A DNA stretch of 35,110 nt from positions 1 through 35,110 of the forward strand of contig JAJQIL010000007.1 of assembly GCA_021199235.1 (NCBI GenBank), read 5' to 3'. Below, piece by piece: positions 29,977 to 35,110 of the stretch. Both the position numbers and the translations under genes were made by a program. This stretch comes from Lachnospiraceae bacterium. GTDB lineage: Bacteria; Bacillota; Clostridia; Lachnospirales; Lachnospiraceae. The stretch's first letter is position 1. Each line of letters begins with the position of its first letter. Below the pieces are notes generated by a model. It saw only the letters and a list, made by a program, of their open reading frames with translations, was not told the origin of the DNA and did not search any database.

Positions 29977-30761
29977 TCATAGTCTACCGCAAGATCTTCC
30001 AATGCGCTTTCCGTCTCTCCTCCGACCCAGGTAAGCCGGATATCAGAAAAGGTCTCCGGCTGATCCACTTCGACGCGTCCTTCCTTCATCAGCTCAAGCA
30101 GAGTCAGAAACGTGACCACCTTATACTGTTTCCCGGAACGCAGGCTTAAAATGTCATAAAACATACAGTTCTTTTTTTCAAAAATATAGTGGCCTACAAA
30201 ACGCATGGTCTCACCCATGTTTACGCTTTCCCTCTTCAGACTGCCAAAGCGGCTTCTCACCGGGTCAATGCGGTTTTCCTGACGTTTCATGATATCCAGA
30301 AACAAAGTATAAAGCTTTTGCAAAGTCACATCGGAAAGAAGCTCGTCCACATCCACAGGTTCACGGTAAGCCTCCACTTCCTCAGGAATATCCGGCTCTT
30401 TATAATAACGCCCTGCAGCATCTTCCATGCAGTCTCTCAGTTCAAAAGACATATACTTGTACATCTTATATTCAAGAAGCTTTTGAACAAGCTCTTCCCG
30501 CGGATCGACTTCTTCGCCCTCCTCTGTCTCCTCAGGAGGCAGTAGCATCCGCGATTTGATGTCCAGCAGTGTAGCTGCCATTACCAGAAACTCGCTCATC
30601 ACATCCAGCGTCCCGTCAGACAGCTGCGCGATATACTCCATATACTGGTCGGTGATCAGCGCGATCGGAATGTCATAAATGCTGACCTTATTTTTTTCTA
30701 TCAGATGCAGAAGCAGGTCCAGAGGGCCTTCAAACTGCTCCAGCTTTACGGGAATACCCAT
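29973..30761 (-). CDS. scpA: Segregation and condensation protein A
   Basis: A 262-residue kleisin subunit that bridges the SMC dimer and binds ScpB. The N-terminus IPVKLEQFEGPLDLLLHLIEKNKVSIYDIPIALITDQY is the family signature, followed by MSEFLVMAATLLDIKSRMLLPPEE, an acidic linker and the C-terminal winged-helix that contacts the SMC head (VTFLTLLELMKEGRVEVDQPETFSDI). I chose the ATG at 30761, with AAAGGAG six bases upstream, giving the standard MGIPVKLE start. The frame is open to 30845 without a ribosome site. It overlaps scpB by four bases and follows the metallophosphoesterase gene by 91 bp. Confidence 0.95.
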   Translation of the reverse strand: MGIPVKLEQFEGPLDLLLHLIEKNKVSIYDIPIALITDQYMEYIAQLSDGTLDVMSEFLVMAATLLDIKSRMLLPPEETEEGEEVDPREELVQKLLEYKMYKYMSFELRDCMEDAAGRYYKEPDIPEEVEAYREPVDVDELLSDVTLQKLYTLFLDIMKRQENRIDPVRSRFGSLKRESVNMGETMRFVGHYIFEKKNCMFYDILSLRSGKQYKVVTFLTLLELMKEGRVEVDQPETFSDIRLTWVGGETESALEDLAVDYE

Positions 30762-30852
30762 ATGTGCTCCTTTAAGAATAATATATACTGCGAAGCGGCC
30801 ATTCCATATGCGGTCGTGTGCATCGAGTTCAGAACAGCGGCCCACAGACCGC

Positions 30853-31650
30853 TTAAGAGAAGTCCAATATCACAAGCTCCGGCGGATTGTTCACACGGAT
30901 CGGGATGGAATGGCTTCCCAGTCCGGCGCTCACAACCATCCTGCTCTCCCCCTGTGTGTACAGTCCTCTGTCGTATTTCGGAAACAGCGTAAACTGCGGG
31001 CTGATCACCCCGCCAAGCAGTGGAAGCCGTATCATACCGCCGTGCAGATGGCCGGACAATGTCAGATCCGCGCCCCAGGACGCATAGGTGTCAAAATAAC
31101 ACGGATGATGTGCCAGTAATATCTGATAGCCGGGTGGATCCGGCTTTCCAAGCATCTCTTCCAGCTGCGGTACCGTCAGTTCTTCTTTGCCAAACCGTCT
31201 GTAATAATCCAGCGGAAGCTCCAGCCCCCACACGTTGACCGGCATTTTGCGGATCACCAGCTGTTCCATGGAATTTTCCAGAAAATGTACTCCAAAGCTG
31301 CAGATCGTGGAAATATAGTGCTCGTACTGGTCTCCGAATTTATCCGGATACGCTTTCAGCCGGCTTTCATGATTGCCGTTCACATAATAAACCGGGTATT
31401 GTCTGGTCAGTTCATTCATCAGCGACACAGCCTCATCAAACTGCGGTTCTTTTGTGGATATCAGCATATCTCCGGCAGCAAATACAATCTCCGGATTCAC
31501 GTTGCGGATCTCCTGAAGCAAATGACTGTTGTTTTCGCCATAAGAAAGGTTATGAAGATCTGCCAGCAGCACAGCAGAAAAAGGAGCCTGCGGCCCAGGC
31601 TGCTCCTCTGTCGTCTTTATCCGGTATCTTGTCACCTTAAAGTCAGGCAT
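30853..31650 (-). CDS. Calcineurin-like metallophosphoesterase (YkuE/YaeI-type)
   Basis: A 265-residue metallophosphoesterase. The five motif blocks appear in order: LLADLHN (Asp and His), VFAAGDML (GD), YYVNGNHESR (GNHE), ILLAHHPCYFD (H), and LTLSGHLHGGMIRLP (GHxH). Together they bind a dinuclear metal centre. Relatives in this clade act on lipid or nucleotide phosphoesters and many are membrane-associated, but this protein has no clear membrane anchor at the preferred start; substrate unknown. I chose the ATG at 31650, with GGAGGAG about 11 bases upstream; the ATG at 31671 would place that Shine-Dalgarno inside the gene. Leads the scpA-scpB unit. Confidence 0.86.
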   Translation of the reverse strand: MPDFKVTRYRIKTTEEQPGPQAPFSAVLLADLHNLSYGENNSHLLQEIRNVNPEIVFAAGDMLISTKEPQFDEAVSLMNELTRQYPVYYVNGNHESRLKAYPDKFGDQYEHYISTICSFGVHFLENSMEQLVIRKMPVNVWGLELPLDYYRRFGKEELTVPQLEEMLGKPDPPGYQILLAHHPCYFDTYASWGADLTLSGHLHGGMIRLPLLGGVISPQFTLFPKYDRGLYTQGESRMVVSAGLGSHSIPIRVNNPPELVILDFS

Positions 31651-31692
31651 CCGTCTTTTGGCTCCTCCCATTACAAAAAACTCTTACACGGG

Positions 31693-31721
31693 ATTATAAC
31701 ATAATTCACATAACATGAAAA
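31693..31721 (-). promoter_or_regulatory. Candidate promoter of metallophosphoesterase-scpAB operon
   Basis: Minus strand TTTTCA (31721-31716), a 17-nt spacer and consensus TATAAT (31698-31693). The -10 is strong and the -35 is weak. Confidence 0.45.
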
Positions 31722-31732
31722 CTGTTTTCTTT

Positions 31733-31755
31733 GTAACTGTTCCGTGCCTTGTTAC
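31733..31755. repeat. GTAACTGT element with GTAAC/GTTAC arms
   Basis: GTAACTGT (31733-31740), and GTAAC (31733-31737) facing GTTAC (31751-31755). Just upstream of the metallophosphoesterase promoter. Confidence 0.5.
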
Positions 31756-31767
31756 GAAACATGTTCT

Positions 31768-31798
31768 GGCGAGCCTGGCGGCAAGTGTCAGGCTCGCC
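31768..31798. terminator. Strong hairpin downstream of dacF
   Basis: Perfect 10-bp GC-rich stem GGCGAGCCTG (31768-31777) with CAGGCTCGCC (31789-31798), 11-nt loop, 40 bp beyond the dacF stop. It has no U-tract on the minus strand, so it may be an inefficient or factor-dependent terminator. Confidence 0.45.
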
Positions 31799-31837
31799 GT
31801 GAATCGCAGCCGCGCCTTCAAAGTTACGGGGGTACGA

Positions 31838-33001
31838 TTACAACATCCATCTCTTCCAGGCCAGGTTCAGATAGTCTGCATATCCGGCTTTTTCTGCGGA
31901 TTCAGCCATTACGATCGGCATCCGGCCAATCTCCTTTCCATCCAGTGTATAAATGTACGCCCCTACCTCGTCGCCCTTTTCCAGAGGCGCCTGAATATCA
32001 TCCTGCCATTCGGTCTGTTTTTCAATCAGAGAAAAATCCTCGGCGCTCGTGCTCAGATAAGAGAATTCGCCTTCCACGGTGACCGCAAATTCCTGCTGGA
32101 TTGTCCCTTTGACTGTGATCTTTGAAAGCTGCGGCGTCTCCTCATCATAATACATCGTACACATGGAAAAACCATAGTTCAAAAGCTCCGCTGCTTCCGC
32201 AAAGCGGGTCTTTGTATCCGGCGCGGTCAATACGACACTTACCAGACGGATGCCATCACGCCTGGCTGTTGCTGAAAGACAGTATTTCGCGTAACTCGTG
32301 CTTCCGGTCTTCAGCCCGTCGCAGCCGTCATAGGAACGGAGAAGTTTATTGGTATTAGACAAAGTAAACACGCTGCTGCCCTGTGCCGTCTCATGTGTAA
32401 TATCTTCCATCCAGATATCCGAATATTCCGTCACCTGCGGATAGCGGTATAAAAGCTCACGCGACATGATGGCGACATCGCGTGCCGAAGTGTAATGGTC
32501 TTCTGATTCAGTCAGCCCGCAGCAGTCCACAAAATGCGTATGTTCCATACCCAACTCAGCCGCTTTCGCGTTCATGCGCTCCACAAACGCTTCCTCTGTG
32601 CCGGAAATCGCCTCTGCCATCGTGACTGCGGCATCATTGCCGGATGCGATAATGATGCATTTGAGCAGTGTTTCCACAGTCTGCACTTCACCGGTCTCCA
32701 GAAAGACCTGCGAGCCGCCCATGGATTTGGCATAGGCGCTGGTCGTGACTTTATCTATCAGACTGATCTCGCCCTTTTCTATTGCTTCAAATATAAGAAG
32801 GATCGTCATCACCTTCGTCACACTGGCCGGGTGAACCGGTGTATCCGCATCCTTTTCATACAGGATCGTTCCGGTCGACACCTCCATCACCGCCGCGTGC
32901 GGCGTCTCGATCTGAGGCTCTGCAAATGCGATCAAAGGCCGGGAAAGACAACTGTATAATATAAGAATTGATGTCAGAATCGGCAGAAACCGGTTTCGCA
33001 T
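31838..33001 (-). CDS. dacF: D-alanyl-D-alanine carboxypeptidase, DacF-type (S11)
   Basis: A 387-residue low-molecular-weight penicillin-binding protein that removes the terminal D-Ala from muropeptides outside the membrane. It has a signal peptide (about 1-27, ending LIAFA), then the serine-protease-like motifs SVTK (Ser60, Lys63), SGN (120-122) and KTG (231-233). The C-terminal ~100 residues form the PBP5-like beta domain and a short amphipathic end (YLNLAWKRW) that may tether it to the membrane. In sporulating Firmicutes DacF homologues act in cortex peptidoglycan synthesis, and the nearby spoIIM-like and cotJ genes fit this, but DacA/DacB-like roles cannot be excluded. The start has GGAG about nine bases upstream. 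It is followed by the metallophosphoesterase and scpAB genes. Confidence 0.88.
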   Translation of the reverse strand: MRNRFLPILTSILILYSCLSRPLIAFAEPQIETPHAAVMEVSTGTILYEKDADTPVHPASVTKVMTILLIFEAIEKGEISLIDKVTTSAYAKSMGGSQVFLETGEVQTVETLLKCIIIASGNDAAVTMAEAISGTEEAFVERMNAKAAELGMEHTHFVDCCGLTESEDHYTSARDVAIMSRELLYRYPQVTEYSDIWMEDITHETAQGSSVFTLSNTNKLLRSYDGCDGLKTGSTSYAKYCLSATARRDGIRLVSVVLTAPDTKTRFAEAAELLNYGFSMCTMYYDEETPQLSKITVKGTIQQEFAVTVEGEFSYLSTSAEDFSLIEKQTEWQDDIQAPLEKGDEVGAYIYTLDGKEIGRMPIVMAESAEKAGYADYLNLAWKRWML

Positions 33002-33086
33002 AATGCACGCTCCGAAGCTTTCTTTTGTTTCTTACTATATGCGCATCATTTCTGACTTATGACCTGTATCTGTTCATCTCTCCGGC

Positions 33087-34682
33087 TCACAGGAGCGGCG
33101 CGAGCAGCCGCAGAATGCTCTGCCCGAAGCGCTGTGCCAGATTTCTCTTTTCGCAGTCTTCGATCGTGATCTCTTTGCTTTCATGAAAGACAGCATCCGC
33201 ATCCTGTTTTACCTGCATAACCGCTTCCGTGTCATACATCCAGGCGCCGCATTCAAAATGCAGATACAGGCTGCGGTAATCCAGATTAATGGAACCGACC
33301 GTCGCAATCTTATCGTCGCAGACAAAGCATTTGGCGTGGATAAAACCGGGCGTATATTCAAAGATGCGGACGCCGCCGCGGACAAGTGCCTCATAGTAGG
33401 ACTGTGTCAGCAGGAAGACCGCTTTTTTATCCGGGATGGCCGGCGTGACAATGTGGATGTCAATCCCGCTCTTAGCCGCAAGCAGCAGCGCAGTCTGCGT
33501 CTCACTGTCGATAATCAGGTACGGAGTAAAAATATAGACGTACTTTTCCGCGCGGCTGATGATATTCAAGTAAACATTTTCCCCAACGGTCTCATGATCC
33601 AGAGGCGTATCGCAATAAGGCTGCACATAGCCGGTGCCTTCAAACGGTTCCTCATGCCAGCGGTGCGGAGTATATCTGCCATACGCTACGTTCTCATGGG
33701 CAAGTACGCTCCACATCTTCAGGAACATCATCGTAAAGCTCCATACGCCTTCTCCGTACAGCAACACCGCGGTATCCTTCCAGTAACCGAAGCGTTCGAT
33801 CCGGTTGATATATTCATCGGCAAGGTTAATGCCGCCGGTAAAAGCAACATATCCGTCTATCACTGTAATCTTGCGGTGATCCCGGTTGTTGAGGACAATT
33901 TCCGCCACAGGGATCAGCGGATTGAAAACCTCGCAGCGGATTCCCATACTTTTCAGCTGCCATTCAAATGTCTGAGGCATTTTGCTCGCGCATCCCCAAT
34001 CGTCATAAATGAGACGGACATCCAGCCCAAGCTTAACCTTCTTTTCAAGGACCTTCAGGACGCTCTGCCACATCTCACCGTCATCAATAATAAAATATTC
34101 CATGAAAATGAAATGCTCCGCCTTTTCCAGTTTCTCCAGAAAAACCGGAAAAAAATCCTCTCCGGAGCTGAAATAGCGGGTCTGTGTATGGCCATAAACC
34201 GGATAACCGGCATTTTTCCAGATATAATCAGACTGGCACAAAGCGGAGCTGCTGATCTCCCGCAGTGCCTCTCTGGCTTCCGGATCTTCCTTTAAGCAGC
34301 CCTTTGCCTGTTCCTCCGCCTGATTCAGACGTGCTTCCAGTCTGAAACCGAGCCAGGATTTGCCAAACAGCAGATAAATGACCGCTCCGGCAATCGGCAC
34401 AGCCAGGATCAGGATCGTCCAGGCCAGCTTATATGCCGGATTCATATCCCGGCTGACGAGCCAGAGCACGGCCAGAATGCTGAGGATATTGATGATTACC
34501 GAGACAAAACCGTATTTTGATCTCAGCACAATTACGGCAAATACGATCCACAGCACCTGAATCAGGACAGCCAGCGCAAAAAAAACAATCCGTCCGATTG
34601 TATTCGCTGTCGTTTTCTTCATTAATTTTTCATGCTTTTCCGCCAAACTCATCCGACTGATAATCTCTTTCTTTTTCAACAA
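33087..34682 (-). CDS. cls: Cardiolipin synthase
   Basis: A 531-residue phospholipase D-superfamily enzyme that makes cardiolipin from two phosphatidylglycerol molecules. Two N-terminal hydrophobic helices (about 31-52 and 62-76, plus 88-107) are followed by two PLD motifs: HRKITVID (H269, K271, D276) and FIHAKCFVCDD (H449, K451, D456), each with the following GGINLADEY or GSINLDYRS. Length and domain order are typical of bacterial Cls. The frame begins at two adjacent TTG codons (34682 and 34679) without a strong ribosome site; ATG codons at 34652 and 34622 are alternatives, so the exact start is unsure. It lies downstream of rpsU but after its terminator. Confidence 0.9.
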   Translation of the reverse strand: MLKKKEIISRMSLAEKHEKLMKKTTANTIGRIVFFALAVLIQVLWIVFAVIVLRSKYGFVSVIINILSILAVLWLVSRDMNPAYKLAWTILILAVPIAGAVIYLLFGKSWLGFRLEARLNQAEEQAKGCLKEDPEAREALREISSSALCQSDYIWKNAGYPVYGHTQTRYFSSGEDFFPVFLEKLEKAEHFIFMEYFIIDDGEMWQSVLKVLEKKVKLGLDVRLIYDDWGCASKMPQTFEWQLKSMGIRCEVFNPLIPVAEIVLNNRDHRKITVIDGYVAFTGGINLADEYINRIERFGYWKDTAVLLYGEGVWSFTMMFLKMWSVLAHENVAYGRYTPHRWHEEPFEGTGYVQPYCDTPLDHETVGENVYLNIISRAEKYVYIFTPYLIIDSETQTALLLAAKSGIDIHIVTPAIPDKKAVFLLTQSYYEALVRGGVRIFEYTPGFIHAKCFVCDDKIATVGSINLDYRSLYLHFECGAWMYDTEAVMQVKQDADAVFHESKEITIEDCEKRNLAQRFGQSILRLLAPLL

Positions 34683-34694
34683 TTCTTCTTAAAG

Positions 34695-34724
34695 AAAATC
34701 CCTGACCACAGGCGATCAGGGATT
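34695..34724 (-). terminator. Intrinsic terminator of rpsU
   Basis: AATCCCTGA (34697-34705) with TCAGGGATT (34716-34724), 10-nt loop. The minus strand then reads TTTTCTTT. Confidence 0.8.
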
Positions 34725-34766
34725 GGTGTCCTCGATTTCTTCGCGAATTGGAACATGGTGTTTCAA

Positions 34767-34943
34767 TTAATTGTATTTCCTCTTGCGAGCAGCTTCGGAC
34801 TTTTTCTTCCGGCGTACGCTCGGCTTCTCGTAATGCTCTCTTTTACGAATCTCCTGCTGGATTCCAGCCTTTGCGCAATTCCTTTTGAAACGACGCAGAG
34901 CACTGTCCAGAGTCTCGTTCTCTTTTACGATCACATTTGACAT
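34767..34943 (-). CDS. rpsU: 30S ribosomal protein S21
   Basis: A 58-residue basic ribosomal protein, of the usual length. The sequence [20 protein letters not shown] followed by [20 protein letters not shown] and [17 protein letters not shown] is the standard S21 pattern. S21 is bound to the 30S subunit near the anti-Shine-Dalgarno region. I chose the ATG at 34943, which gives the canonical start; the frame is open to 34988 but that extension is non-canonical. AGGTG and GGAGGG lie upstream. It has its own promoter at the right edge and a terminator, hence a monocistronic unit. Confidence 0.96.
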   Translation of the reverse strand: MSNVIVKENETLDSALRRFKRNCAKAGIQQEIRKREHYEKPSVRRKKKSEAARKRKYN

Positions 34944-35040
34944 TGTCTCACACCTAACCTCCCTCCAGTTGCAGATTGTGCAAGACATCGTTACTGGTCT
35001 GTCCCTTGCAGATTCTGATAAAAAACTGCGTGGGTGTGTT

Positions 35041-35053
35041 GTTGCACTGCAAC
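35041..35053. promoter_or_regulatory. Palindrome at the rpsU transcription start
   Basis: GTTGCACTGCAAC on the plus strand: perfect 6-bp arms with one central base, located where the rpsU promoter would start transcription. Possible operator. Confidence 0.35.
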
Positions 35054-35054
35054 C

Positions 35055-35082
35055 AGTATACCATATTTTTGCTTTTCGTCAA
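35055..35082 (-). promoter_or_regulatory. Sigma-A promoter of rpsU
   Basis: Minus strand TTGACG (35082-35077), a 16-nt spacer and TATACT (35060-35055). The transcript leader is about 105 nt. Confidence 0.65.
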
Positions 35083-35110
35083 CCACAAAATTATTTTATC
35101 TGCGCGCCCA

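Noticed and set aside
33183-34295. Plus-strand open frame opposite cls
   Set aside because: Antisense shadow of a gene with two PLD motifs; no independent start signal or recognisable domain.

Overview
The window looks like an ordinary chromosomal segment of an endospore-forming, roughly 50% GC Gram-positive anaerobe, most likely a Lachnospiraceae-type Clostridia (inference from gene content, not from a marker search). Supporting signs are the spore-coat operon cotJA-cotJB-cotJC, a SpoIIM-like protein, a DacF-type carboxypeptidase, short AGGAGG ribosome sites, Gram-positive promoters, and small clostridial proteins such as the DUF1292 protein. I see no phage, transposase, CRISPR array, rRNA or tRNA.

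Layout. Positions 1-5834 (minus strand): YitT-like membrane protein, lysA, an LTA-synthase-like sulfatase-fold membrane enzyme, a catalytically degenerate rhomboid-like protein with a zinc-binding tail, and a small LysM protein. Positions 5855-8081 (plus): aroC and trpS, each with its own promoter. Positions 8245-9971 (minus): a flavin-reductase-like gene translationally coupled to an RluA-family pseudouridine synthase. Positions 10231-11980 (plus): eda plus a beta-propeller lactonase, ending in a clear terminator. Position 12153-13028 (minus): larE. Positions 13242-15052 (plus): an AI-2E family transporter whose stop codon overlaps the start of luxS, ending in a strong terminator. Positions 15198-18696 (minus): exonuclease III, a GH13 debranching-enzyme-like protein that has lost its catalytic residues, and a DUF5662 protein. 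Position 19010-19357 (plus): DUF1292 protein. Positions 19480-24144 (minus): ftsW-like gene, gltX and a UvrD/PcrA-like helicase. Positions 24472-25808 (plus): cotJABC behind a sigma-E-like promoter. Positions 25852-34943 (minus): rpsU, cardiolipin synthase, dacF, metallophosphoesterase, scpA, scpB, spoIIM-like, a small CxxC protein, a DUF362 protein (terminator), then a XerD-like recombinase with its own promoter.

How the genes work together. Most are housekeeping: amino-acid and tRNA charging (lysA, aroC, trpS, gltX), wall and membrane building (LTA-synthase-like, ftsW, dacF, cls), chromosome organisation (scpAB, xerD-like), DNA repair (xth, helicase) and sporulation (cotJ, spoIIM, dacF). 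The luxS pair links autoinducer-2 production to a candidate exporter.

The parts most worth a second look are: a family of short intergenic elements built on GTAACTGT/ACAGTTAC, nine exact copies found and all outside genes; the luxS-AI-2E overlap; the apparently dead GH13 protein in a conserved-looking operon; the pseudo-rhomboid with a zinc tail; a XerD-like recombinase missing two usual active-site residues; and two structured intergenic regions (5271-5367 and 8098-8182). All calls were made by reading the sequence; no database search or structure computation was run.
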